Positions 11,252 through 22,244 of a stretch of DNA of 64,000 nucleotides are shown here, one piece after another. Under the pieces are notes generated by a model. The model was not told the origin of the DNA. It saw only the letters and a program-made list of their open reading frames with translations, and did no database searches. How positions within the stretch are numbered: position 1 is the stretch's first letter; each line of letters starts with the position of its first letter. The position numbers and the translations under genes are program-made. This stretch comes from Celoporthe dispersa (Eukaryota > Ascomycota > Sordariomycetes > Diaporthales > Cryphonectriaceae): the NCBI GenBank assembly GCA_016584495.1, contig WAID01000010.1, forward strand, positions 310,001-374,000, in the 5' to 3' direction.

Positions 11252-14075
11252 TCAGCTACCGCCACAGCCGCCTCCGCCTCCTCCACAGCCACCACCGCCG
11301 CCGCCACAGCCACCACCACCACCACCACCACCACCTATATGAGAGTGTTAGCAGGTGGGCGGATCGAGCCTAGGATGCCAGGTCCCGTCGAGGGAGAGAA
11401 GACTTACCTCCGCAGCCACCACCACCACCTCCACCACCGCAGCCGCCGGCCTGTTTAGGCGAGGTCAGTCAAGCATGTCCAGCCAAGAGAGACAAGGAAA
11501 AAGGGGGGCGAAAGAAAGAAAAAGAAAAAAAGAAAGAAGGAAAAGAAAAGAAGTCTTCTTACTCCTGCGCTGCCACAACCTCCAGGCCCACCACAGGCGC
11601 CAGCCGACACGCCCGCCGAGCAGGATCCCGGGGCGCAGCCTCCCCACCCACCCGCGGCCCCGCCGATGAAGCCTGGGTTCCATCCATAGTAGAGGCCCGG
11701 CGTGAAGTACATGGGGAACAGGAAGGGCGAGTACATGTAGTAGCTGTATCCCCAGTGGTTGTAGTACTCGTCACGGGGGGGTAGCGTCCTGCCCTTCTTC
11801 TGGGCGCGCCTGCACGCCTTCTGGTAGTCGGACTCCAGCTGGCGGTACTGCCGCTCCCGCACGTAGTCCCGCACCGTGTCCCGGGCGTCGGAGGCCTGCT
11901 GGCGGACGGCGCTGTGGGCCGAGATGTGCGCGCTCTTGTCCGGCGGGCACAGCCTGGCGCGGCCCGAGTCGTGGAAGTTCTGCGCGACCCTGTCCTGCGT
12001 CGACACGCCCAGCATCCGGGACACGCTGCCTGCGCTGCTGGAGCGGATGGTCTCGCAGTACCAGCACGTGCACTCGCTGTAGACCTCGCCGTACTTGTCC
12101 TGGTAGGCGCGCGTGGTCCAGTCGAAGCCCGCCGCCAGCTTGTCCTCGGCCATCTTGTCGTCGTGGTCGACGAACCTGTGGTCCGCCGTCGACGCCGTGG
12201 TGTGGCGGTAGTAGGCGCCCGGCGCGAGCTGGTGCGTGTGCCAGGCGAGGTCGACGTCGAGCGTGGGCACGCACGTCCTGGTGGGGTGGTCGCGCATCAG
12301 GGTCATGAACCGGTGGTACTTGGTGACGAGGCGGGCCATCGTGCCGCGGGCGTTGGGGCTGTGCAGCCAGTCGATCTGGAACATCTTGGCCGTGAAGATG
12401 CCCTGCCGCATGACGGCTCCGCCGAGGTCGAGCGCGAAGGGGCTGAAGTTCTCCCAGTAGCGCGACATCATCTTGCGCACGCAGATCCTCGAGGCGGCCG
12501 GCAGGCTGCGGGCCCTCGAGAGCTGCCCGCCCTCGATCTCGCGCACGGCCGTGTGGTCGCGCAGCACCTGCTCGATGAGGTCCCTGACCGTCTCCATCGT
12601 GGGGTTGGCCGCCATGCCGGGCCGGATCAGCTCTGCCACCTGCACGATGAGCTTCCTCTGGACCAGGCGGTTCGGGAAGGTGCGCGGGTACGGGTAGGCG
12701 CCGGAGCCGAACGCGGCGGGGATGGGCTTGGTCGTGCCCGTGGTGGGCTCGAGGATGGTGCCGGGCATGGGCGTCGAGCGGACCACCAGCGACTGGGCGT
12801 CCCTGGCGAACTTGGCCACGGACAGGAGCTTCTTGTCCACCCTGGCGGCGCAGCCGTGGCAGGACCACAGGAGCTCGCCATCGCCGTAGCCGTTCCCCAC
12901 CAGGCCCGAGGGCGGCGGTCCTCCCCCTGCGGCCTCGTCCCTGCCGCAGGTGGTCCAGGGGATCTCGAGGGGCACCTGGCAAGCAGGACACTTGATGGTC
13001 TTGGTCATGGCGTCCTCGGTGTTGTCCCAGGCGCGGCCCGTCTTGGCAGCGAAGGCGGCTTTGGCCTCGTCCGAGGGGTGGTTGTAGTTGAAGTCGTTAT
13101 CGATGACGGAAGCGACGGGGCGCCAGGGCATGCCGGTGGCCCAGAAGAAGGACAGGCCGTGGCGCACGGTGTCCTCGAGGAAGGACCGCGGGTTCAGCAT
13201 GTGAGCGTGCCATCTGTGTGTTGGGACCGAGGACGAGCGGCCAGAGTCAGTCCCAGCAGGACCACCAGAGCGCGGCGGGAGACAAGAAGAACAAGATAAT
13301 GATAATGAAGAAGAAGAGGAGGAGGAGGAAGAAGAAGAGAGGCTGCTTACACCATCAGGATGTCCAGCGGCGGCAGCATGGACTCGGTCCACTGGATATA
13401 CGCCTTCTCGTCCACGAACGTATTGTAGGTCGAGGACGAGCCCTCATACATGTCCTCCTCGCGCAGCATCGTCCTAGGCAGGGAGTTCCACCACGACTCG
13501 TACCGGTCGACAGCACGCGCGACGAAGAGGGACCACCTCTTCTCCCGGATCTTGCTCAGCCTGATCATCTTTCTCTGCTGGTCGGGGTCCGCGGCGTCCT
13601 TCTTGCTGCCGGCGGGAGGTGGTGCGCCCGGGAGGAGGTCGTCGGACGGCACGTCGTCGAGGTCGAGGTCGTCGCTGTCGGCCAGCGTGTCCCAGAGGCC
13701 CCAGAGGCCGTCCGTGTAGCCCACGTCGTCCTTCATGGCCTGGACGGCGAACAGGAACTTCAGGTGGGCCAGGCAGGTGTCCTCGTCGGGGTCGCCAGGC
13801 GCGCCGCGCAGGGAGAGGTTCGCGAAGGCGGCATTGATGTCGACATGGCTGGTGGTGTGGGTGTGGCCGTTCTCGCTGCTGTTGTCCTTGTACGCCGGTG
13901 GAGGGGCCGTCGTCACGTTGTCCGCACCGGTGTCTGTGCTGCCACCGCCGTCGGCCTGGCCATCGACAGCCTGTTTTTTGTCATCAACATCGTGATCACT
14001 ACCACTAACACCTCCTCCTGCTCCTGCTTGGCCCTCCTTCTTCCTACCCTTGAGGTTGAAGGGGAGAGAGGGCAT
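11252..14075 (-). CDS. Glycine-rich domain-containing (GRDP/DUF1399-like) protein, 833 aa
   Basis: Four exons, 14075-13351, 13213-11563, 11450-11408 and 11334-11252, join in phase to 833 residues. The DUF1399-like core is clear: FLFAVQAMKD, RYESWW, then PPLDILMVWHAHMLNPRSF with the codon for V split by the first intron, LPFFWATG-type sequence (LSFFWATGMPWRP), CPACQVPLEIPW, and later VPTLDVDLAWHTHQLAPGAY and CTCWYCETIR. The two W-H-x-H motifs are the family hallmark. The C-terminal 60 or so residues are almost only Gly and Cys (GGCGGGGGC...GGS), encoded by two tiny exons rich in GGT/GGC. Plant GRDPs affect stress responses; fungal members are uncharacterised. A start at 14225 is possible, but 14075 (MPSLPFNLKGRKK) fits better. 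No frame break was found. Confidence 0.87.
11285..11335. repeat. (CCA)n-like repeat encoding Gly/Cys tail
   Basis: On the coding (minus) strand this is GGT/GGC repeats interrupted by TGT. It forms the last exon of the GRDP-like gene. Confidence 0.8.
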
Positions 14076-15275
14076 CGCGTCCTGGCTCTGGCTTGGCTGA
14101 CAGGACCGGGCGGCAGGCTGACGTAGGTGCTGGGGACGGTGGTGGAGCTGAGAGCCTGGGCTAAGCTCCTGGGGCGGGAGGACCCTCGAAACCTTAAAAA
14201 GAGACCTCGGCAGTCCTGGGTACACCTGTAGTCCCTGTAGGTATAGGAGGGGGAGGGGGGTGTGTGCGGGGTAATACCCTCTGTAAGCAGTGTAAGTTTC
14301 AGGCGGTTGGAACCACGCAGCAAGACCCTAGTTAAAGCTTGTGAGGTTTAGATCAGATGTGTGATCGATCCTGAGGCTTAGCAAGAAAGAAAGAGAGAAG
14401 AAGAAAAAAAGGAAAAAAAGTGAGGGTGGGTGATGATGTTGTTTTTAAAATACTCATCTCAAGCAGGTGATCCATTTCTTTGTTCAAATGGCACAGGGCA
14501 GTGAGGGCTGTATGGAGACCTGTCTTCTTTCATCAGCCAAAAGTTCCCCAAGTTTTCTCACCTGCATCTCCTCCCGAGTGGCTGTCAGGCTGTTGAGTCT
14601 GGTCCAAGGTCCACTGGTGCATTGCCCTACTGTGGTTAGTGGGCGCTGTAGCCAGTGCGTTTAGGGCCCCGATAGGCAGTGAGGCAGACAGAAGGATCGG
14701 TTGGGGGCGGTGGCAGGGCAGTCCAGCGTGACCTGGTTCCCCGCAGGACCGGGCGACACAACAAAGGTACAGCGGGTGTCCAGTGGGTGTAAGTACTGCA
14801 CAGCAGAGAGGACAAGATTCAATCGCGCTGACAGGCCGTGCGCAGGGCAGACATGTCAGGCCCGTCTAAGCCACCGCCTCGAATCACAGACCTGCCATAG
14901 ACAACATAAACCTGATTGAATATTATCTAGTGCATGCAGTGCTGATTGTCTAGGCGTTTTTTTTTTTGTTTTTTTGGAGGTCCTCACACGTGGGAAAATA
15001 AAAGGCCAAGAAATGAATGACTGCATCACACTTGAGCGCTGGACCGAGGCTCTAACATTCCACAGCCTTCATTGTACGACCAGAGCACAGCAGTAGGCAA
15101 AGGTGGCTGGACCGGTGTGGGTGGGCCAGAGCCAGCCAGCCGCTCGGGTTTCGGTCCTGTGGATTAGAATTCATGTCTGGTTCTGCACACTACGTAAAAC
15201 ATCATCATCATCTCATTCTCATTCGTACTATCACTGCCTCTCCACAATTACCCTCCTCACCACCTAGACAGTATA
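14076..15275. other. Divergent intergenic region
   Basis: This is the spacer between the GRDP-like gene and the AYR1-like reductase. It has T/A-rich tracts near 14395 and 14960. No coding or RNA signal is visible. Confidence 0.5.
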
Positions 15276-16651
15276 ATGCCTCTCGAGCCTGGTCAGAAGA
15301 CGGTGCTCATCACCGGGTTGGTAACCTTGGCCCCGCTCCCCGTCCTGGCTGGCCTGTCCTATCGTGAGAACCCCGCCGACTGACCGAGAGAAATACGAGA
15401 TGCGTTCTCCAGTTGCTCCCCCTGGTGGCATAGGCAATGAGCTCTGCAAGGCCTTCCACGCCCGAGGTTCGTAAGCTCAAAACAAGAGAGGAAGGGAAAG
15501 AAAAGAAAAAAGAAGAAGAAAGAAGAAGAAAAAAAAACCCAGCCCGGGTCGACAGCTGGCATGCCACTCACTGCCCAGCTGCTCCCAAAACTCCATAACC
15601 ATATTGCCAACGATGATCAGGCGGTGGGGACAGGGGTCGTGTAGCTGACAAGACGATGTCGACCCAAGGCCTGCATGTCATCGCCACAGCCCGCAACCCG
15701 GCCGTGCTGGCAGAATTTGCTGGAAAGCCAGGCTTCACTTGTCTCCAGCTGGACGTGACCGACGAGAAGAGTATATCCGCCTGCGTGGGCGAGGTCGCCA
15801 GCCTGACTGGAGGCACCCTCGACATCCTCGTCAACAATGCGTGCGTCTTCCTTTTTTCTTCTTACGTGATTTTTTCTTTTATTTTTTATTTTCCTTCTCT
15901 TTTTCCTTCTCTTTTTCCCACTCTGCTTCCTGTCAGTCAGTGCACATTTATGTAGTACCGGTCCCTGCCCACGTACTCACTCTCATGCTCCCCACCGTCC
16001 AGAGGCAGGACACATACCGTGCCCGCCACCGACCTGGACATGGACGACGTGCGCCAGACCTTCGAGGCCAACGTGTTCGGCGTCATGGCCATGGTGAGAG
16101 GCTTCATCCACCAGCTCATCTCGGCCCGCGGCCTCATCATCAACATCTCCTCGGGCTCCTCCGTCGTGCCGTACCCTTTCGCCGCCGCCTATAGCGCCTC
16201 CAAGTGCGCCGTCAACGGCTACTCGCGCACCCTCCGCCAGGAACTCCGTCCCTACGGCGTGCGCGTCATGGTCGCCATCACCGGCACCGTGCGCACCAAC
16301 ATCAACCTGCAGACGGACCGCCAGCTGCCCGAGGACAGCCTGTACAGGCCCATCGAGGACATCTACCGCTGGCGTCTCACCTTCTCGCGCACGACTCCCT
16401 CGTCCGTCGCGCCGGCTGATTACGCCAGGACGCTGGTGAATGATGCGCTGCGGCCTGAGTGGCCCCTCCTCCTGCGCGGCGTGCTGGGCCTGGGGCGGCC
16501 TGACTGGCACTACGCCGGAGGGCTTGCCAAGGTCATCTGGTTCGGGTCGTGTGTGGGCGAGTGGCTCCTTGATACGGTTATCTATCGCATGTTCAAGCTC
16601 AACACTCTCGAGACCAGGCTGAAGCAGGCGGGCGCCCGGAAGCTAAGGTAG
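15276..16651 (+). CDS. AYR1-like short-chain dehydrogenase/reductase, one frame break
   Basis: This is a classical SDR most like NADPH-dependent 1-acyldihydroxyacetone-phosphate reductase (AYR1) of ER and lipid droplets. Exons are 15276-15316, 15413-15466, 15669-15840 and 16003-16651. The cofactor motif should read TVLITG-CSPGGIG, but exon 2 carries five C (15418-15422) where four would give GCSPGGIGNELCKAFHARGL and a total of 304 residues. Downstream are DILVNNAGR (split by intron 3), NISSGSSVVPYPFAAAYSAS-K (catalytic Ser, Tyr and Lys as S...YxxxK) and a C-terminal tail with hydrophobic VIWFGSCVGEWLLDTVIY, typical of AYR1 membrane association. An alternative splice (donor at 15321, acceptor at 15400) keeps frame but inserts residues into the glycine motif. 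Introns 2 and 3 contain strong purine and pyrimidine tracts. Confidence 0.82.
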
Positions 16652-16838
16652 AAGCTATGGTGAGATCTCGAAACGCCGAGGGCGGAATCATGACTCCCAC
16701 AGAGCGAGAGTTGTGCATGTGTGCTGTTACTATGTGTGTCACTATACAGTCCACATTTCCACCTGCATAACAATATACAGAATACACAATTGGAGAGCTG
16801 GTGGAGAGTCTGGTTCTTGTGCATGACCGGGATGATTG

Positions 16839-18780
16839 TCACAACAGACGGATCGAATGAAGCCCTTGCCCCTCCGGGCAGCACCGCCCCTCGACTTGAC
16901 TGGAGAGGGAATCGTTTACGTGATCCGTCCTGTCCTCCAGCATAACACAGACCGCCGGACCAATGACCTGGCCCTGCTGAACTGGTTTGCCCATGACGAG
17001 ACTGGAACGCATAGGACTCTTGAGCGCAGGGCGGACGACCAACATGGTTGTAAAGTTCACATCCAGACCCGAGCCCAAGATATCTCGGTATTGACTGTCG
17101 GGCTGCATCTCCGGGCGCCATAGCGGTACCAGAATGTCCTCGGCCTGGATGGCTGAGGAGCATATTCCGTAAGATCTGCTATTTTCGAGTTCTGGTCGCG
17201 ATGATTCAAACTCAAAAAGACAGAATTCTTCGAGAAGAAAGTCCAGATCTCGCAAGGGATCGAGCACGGTTGGTGGTGACTGCGCAGGCAGACGCCCTGT
17301 GATCGTCGCCAGATATGCGTCAAACGCCACACTCGACAACCTTCGGCCCCGCCCCATTCTATACCCTGGACAAGGCCCAGTGACTGTATGCAGCAGAGCA
17401 GAAAGCATAATGACTCGCACGGTGGAGTCTGCAGGGAAGCCGAGAAGCTCGTGCAGAGCGCTCAGGACTCTGTCCGTACTTGTTTCTTCATCCTGTGAGA
17501 TCGAGGGGAACTTCCTCGCATGCATCGCGCGCCAGCCACAAGGGCCACCGTCGGAGGGAGGCCAGGAGACCATCACGGCCCCGTCGAGCCAGGTCACATT
17601 CGCCCTGCGGGTAGAGCCAGGGTTGGTAGGAGATCTCTCATAGGTATGTCCAGGACATATGGGATAACATTCATATGTATCCGTGTTCCCGATGCCTGAA
17701 TGATATGGCAGAAGTCTCTGTCGGGTCGCTGTCCAGTTTGGAATCCATGAAGGCTGCAATGGGTCATCGAGCCGCTCGACAGGGCCGAATTCGAATAAAT
17801 GAAGAAGGACTTGGAGGCCGAGATCTTGGTTGCCGAGACCCACCAAGTGCAAGGTAAGTTTCTTGAATACGTTGGTCCACTGGTCGGTGTAGTCGAGAGC
17901 AAAACCGTCAACATCTGAGGCTAGACTCATGAAGGCAGCTATGCGGTCCCTTGGATCCTTGCAGGCCGCGTGGTGAAAGTCCCACAAGAGCTCCAAGATA
18001 GGGCGCTTCTTGTCCTCTCTCTGTATATTTGCCAGCATCTTGGTCGAGTACCATGACACATCCAGTGCCTGGAGCCTCTTTGCCCCCGAGCAGAGCGAGC
18101 GCAGTGGGATAGAATTCGAGCCGCAGTGAACGATAGCCTCACGGGCAAGATTAGCCTCCTGAATGATCCAACGACGTGAGAACCATTTTCTGGCTAGGAA
18201 GTCCACGATCTCAGATAATCCTGCCGCCTTAGCAACACCTTGGCCGGGTCCGAAGATCGTTCGCATAAGGTCAACCAAGTCCCCAGCTAGATCCCATTGA
18301 CGCTCCCTCGTCCGAAGGAGGCCTGCTTCATGAAAGAACCTGAGGACTTGGGTGGTCGCGCCATCTTCGGGCCCTAGCCAGATGTGAACCCGCCTTGCCT
18401 CTTCATATATACGGCCCATAAGTGGAATCTGAGAGGCTTTTTTCTTGGGTATCGTCCTGGTTGATGCAGATAGCATCAAGCCACAAATAGTGCGGCTCAT
18501 CACGTTTCCGAAGACAGCGCAGCGCGTTCTTGACGGCAGCCCCGATCCTGAAATAAGATACGCCGTCGTCCTGCCTGATCTTCAAGTACTGCGAGGCCTT
18601 GACCGTGTCCCATGCGTACGAGACAGCACAATAGTCTGGCATCTGCGGTGTTGCGAGCCGATGCTGAATGATTGAGCAGCTCAGCGGGGCTGTTTCGCAT
18701 AGCGCTGGATCAAGAACTAGGAGGCGCAGAGTATCCCCCGAGCATAGCGGTTTGTGCTTGTACTGTCTACGTCGCGCCAT
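16839..18780 (-). CDS. HET-domain protein, one frame break
   Basis: This is a heterokaryon-incompatibility domain protein of about 646 residues without introns. The HET core is near the N-terminus: LRLLVLDP, PDYCAVSYAWDT, GAAVKNALRCLRKRDEPHYL, WLDAICINQDDTQEK, then ASQIPLMGRIYEEARRVHIW and LGPEDGATTQVL. After the QDDTQE segment a run of six T on the plus strand (18438-18443) shifts the frame by one; five would restore QEKASQIPLM exactly as in other HET proteins. Further landmarks are FSRRWIIQEANLAREAIVHC and the DPRDRIAAFMSLASD motif common to HET proteins. HET domains trigger cell death in allorecognition. Start Met 18780 (MARRRQYKHKPL) is preferred over 18798. Confidence 0.88.
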
Positions 18781-19669
18781 AATAAGAGCACCACTCAAGG
18801 GTATGCAGAGTGTTGTTGGTTTACAAGGAGAGCCAGCTTATCGAGAAGACAGAAACCAAAGCTCAGGTTGCAGCGTGCCCCCTCCAGCTGTTAGTGGCAC
18901 ACACCGGTCGGACATTATTCCTTTGCGCGAGGCCCGAGTGATCTATCAGCAGACATATGTGCAGCCCGGGCCTTAATTTATTCCCACTGATATATTCTGC
19001 CCTCCTCCTCTCTCGAAATCCACTAGGCCTACCCCCTCTCCGGCTCTTCCGGCCCACCACTCGGCTTCTCCCTTACAAGAACTTGGGGTAAGGCCTCGGC
19101 CTCGGTCTCCACGTTCGTCCCCTTTGCAGTGGTTTTGCACGAGACTTCAGAGTCAGCAGAGTACTCTCGATCTTGAGTTAGGGGAAGCTAAAGGACGGAG
19201 ATCAAAAAAGTACACATGTGTGTAAATCCGTCTGTCTGTGCTTACGATGGGATCTCGTAGGATTGTGAGTTGGTAATGGTTTCGGACGTGTTGATTTTCC
19301 CAAGCCCGAGTATCACGGATTTATCTGTGGAAAATGTGTATACATGTATATATGTGTACGGATTTATATATAGATCGATATGATATAGGCATCGACTTGG
19401 GTAGATGTCACTCTGGGTATTAGTCGAAATCTCCTGGGCTCATCTGCCGAACCAAGACGGATTTATGAAAAAGACGGCAACGAGGACTTATTTATTTAAC
19501 CATGTTTCGCATATAAAGCCTATTTTTTTCTTTTCTTTCCACGCACTTATAACCACAGGCACAAAAACGGCCGTATTCTTGTCTCTTGAGAGAAACAGCT
19601 CGTCAGTATACACTGTACAGTGTTATTAAATTACACTAGTAGTCCAAGCTGTAGCTTGAAGCCATCGCT
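18781..19669. other. Intergenic, divergent promoter region
   Basis: This separates the HET gene and the flavin monooxygenase. It is AT-rich from 19200 to 19640 with T/A-alternating patches near 19330-19390. No gene is recognised. Confidence 0.5.
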
Positions 19670-22032
19670 ATGGGTTCTGGTATGGGGAATCTCCGTTTCT
19701 TGTGTTTCACACAAAGGACACACTTGATTACTATACCTACTCACCACCTCCACAGTATCTCCCACCCCCGAGGAATATCCTCCCCAGGTCAGCCTCTCCA
19801 AGGAAGTCTACCGCCCCTTTCCCAGTCTCCCCACAGCTCTCCCCGACCCGTCGACCATCGACGCCCCCGCCCTCGTCCAGGCCGCCCTCGCCTCCCTCAA
19901 CAGCGCCCTGCAGGCCGGCAGCCTCACCGCCGTCAAGTCATGCTTCCTTAGCACTCAGGCCTACTGGCGCGACCTCCTCGCCTTGACATGGCACCTCCGC
20001 ACCTTCAACGACGGCCCCGCCATCGCCTCAGCCCTGCTCCGGCTCCGGCGCGAGAGGGCCTGGGCGGGCGTGTTTGAGCTGAGCGTGGCCAGCGTGAAGC
20101 ACGTTGTCGTCACGCCTAAGCTGCGGTGGGTCGAGGGTCTGTTTTCGTTTGAGACGGGCAGTCCTGCCGCGGTCTGTGGAGGGCGGGTGGTTCTTTGCCT
20201 GAGGAGGAGGAAGAGGGAGTGGTTGTCTGGAAGATCTGGACCATGTCTACGTGGGTCGATGCCCTGAAGATGTTTCCAGAGGACATGGTAGCTCTCAAGG
20301 CTCCCGGCAGAAACCTGGAGGGGGGAGGAGGTGATCGAGACGGACGTGTTCATCCTGGGAGGCGGGAATGCGTAAGGTCCCCCATCCCTTTTATTCACCT
20401 CTTGAATCACCACCTTTACTGTGTGATTGAGCCTCAAGAGTCTGGCTAAAATTTTGGACATGGTTGAGGACAGTGGCCTCATCCTTGCTGCTCGCTTAAA
20501 AGCCCTCGGCGTCGACACTGTGGTTGTCGACAAGAACCCTCAGCCGGGGAGACAACTGGGCGCTGCGGTACGACAGTCTCCGGTTCCACATTGGCCGTCA
20601 CAACTGCGAGACTCCTTACCTGCGTACGTCTTCTCCATTCTTTTCTTCCTTTCTCTTCTCTCTCTTTCCTCTCTTCTCTTCTTTTTTTCTTTTTTTCTTT
20701 TCAACTTTACTCAATCTTAAAGATTGCAAGGATTATAGTGAATAACAATATCCACAGCCTACCCTGACCACCTCCCCGTCATCCTCACCAGACAAGACCT
20801 CGCAGACCACATGAAGAACTACGCTGCCGCATTCCACCTGCCCATCCTCAACTCCTCCGTCGTCGAGGGCAGCTCCTTCAACCGGTCCCGCGGTATCTGG
20901 ACCTTCAAGGTGCGCACGCCCCAGGGTGACAGGACGGTGAAGAGCAGGCATCTCGTCCAGGCTACGGGCGTGGGATGCGCCGCGCCATATGTTCCTGAGC
21001 TTCCTGGGAGCTATCAGGGCGTCAACATCCACTCGGTCCAGTATAAAAACCCAAAGACTTTAACCGATCGTGGTGCCAAGGTGAGTCTAGTTTGAACAAC
21101 AGCCAGCATTATGATTCCTTTCCTGTCAAGAAGAAATCGCTGAAATTTGGAGGGAAAAAACCAAAAACCATCACAAAGTCCGTCATCATAGTCGGCTCCG
21201 CCAACTCGGCCTTCGACGTAATGGAAGACTGCGCCGCCGCCGGCCTCCAGACAACCATGATTGCCCGCTCCCCGACCTACGTTTTCCCTGGGAGTACTCC
21301 CTCGCCCCACAGGGCCTAGGTCTATACGCCATGCTTCCTCCCGAGCACGTCGACAAGCTGCAGATGTCCGGACCAGCCTCGATCGGGGGCCAGCTGGCGA
21401 AAGGCCTGCAGGAGGCACTGGCGCGTGGGGAGCCGGACAAGTACAGGCCGCTCGCCGAGGCCGGGTTCCCTGTGTACGATGGAGTGACAGGCGATGGGGA
21501 CCTGATGCATCACCTGCTCGAGAGGGCTGGAGGCCATTTCAATGATATTGGTGAGGGTGTCGACATGATTGTCTCTGGCAAGGTTGCGGTCAGGGGTAAT
21601 GTCTCGCCGGCCGGGTATAGCGCCACGGGGCTGACACTGAGTGATGGGTCGACGCTGGACGCTGATGCCATTGTCTGGTGTACGGGGTTCAAGGACAAAG
21701 ACAGGTCGGTGACCGCGCAGACTCTCGGGGACAAGATGTTTGTAGACGAGGGCGACAAGAAGGAGGACGGGAGAGGGTCTGCCGCGGGAGACAAGGACGA
21801 GGTGTTGGGACCGCAGGATGTGGCGGCCAGGCGGGATGCCATCTGGGGTGTGGATAAAGAGGGCGAGCTTCGTGGTGTGTTCAAGCGGAACCTGAGGCTG
21901 GAGAATTACTGGATCGTTGGAGGGACGACCGCGATGCATCGGTACTATTCGTGGCATACAGCCCTGCAGATCAAGGCTGCCCTCGAGGGAATCTTGCCAG
22001 AGGCTTACCGGGACACGCCTGGGGCTGTTTAG
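19670..22032 (+). CDS. Flavin-containing monooxygenase with SnoaL-like N-terminus, four frame breaks
   Basis: This is an FAD- and NADPH-dependent monooxygenase of about 650 residues. Exons are 19670-19679, 19756-20371, 20474-20623, 20758-21080 and 21179-22032. The first exon is only 10 bases; joining it gives MGSVSPTPEEYPPQVSLSKE. An N-terminal NTF2/SnoaL-like segment (YWRDLLALTWHLRTFNDGP) precedes the FAD motif FILGGGNAGLILAARLKALG and DNWALRYDSLRFHIGRH. The second Rossmann motif is VIIVGSANSAFDVMEDCAAA. After VWCTGFKDKD comes the C-terminus, with MHRYYSWHTALQIKAALEGI. Four runs need one base each: T3 at 20194-20196 (-1), G6 at 20320-20325 (+1), G4 at 20546-20549 (+1) and C3 at 21296-21298 (-1). 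With these, all phases agree. Substrate is unknown. Confidence 0.85.
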
Positions 22033-22056
22033 GAGGAGCTGATGGTCGAAGTCTTT

Positions 22057-22099
22057 ATATATATATATACATATGTGCGTTTGTGTGTGTGTGTGTGTA
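22057..22099. repeat. (TA)n and (GT)n microsatellites in 3' flank
   Basis: A short TA run and a (GT)8-9 run lie just after the stop codon of the flavin monooxygenase. Confidence 0.8.
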
Positions 22100-22244
22100 T
22101 TACCAAGTCTACGAGTCTCATGATTGTCCTTTATTAATACATAATTGCTAACGGATTACAATTATTCCTTTCCCTTCTAGCGATTCATCTGAACACCAGG
22201 TTTAGATGATATGCGCACCTCGTGTCGCTCATGTTCTTATTCAT

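Noticed and set aside
11914..13299. 461-codon plus-strand open frame
   Set aside because: It is antisense to the GRDP-like gene and arises from its high third-position GC; the composition is repetitive Arg/Gly/Val with no motif, while the minus strand carries clear DUF1399-type motifs.
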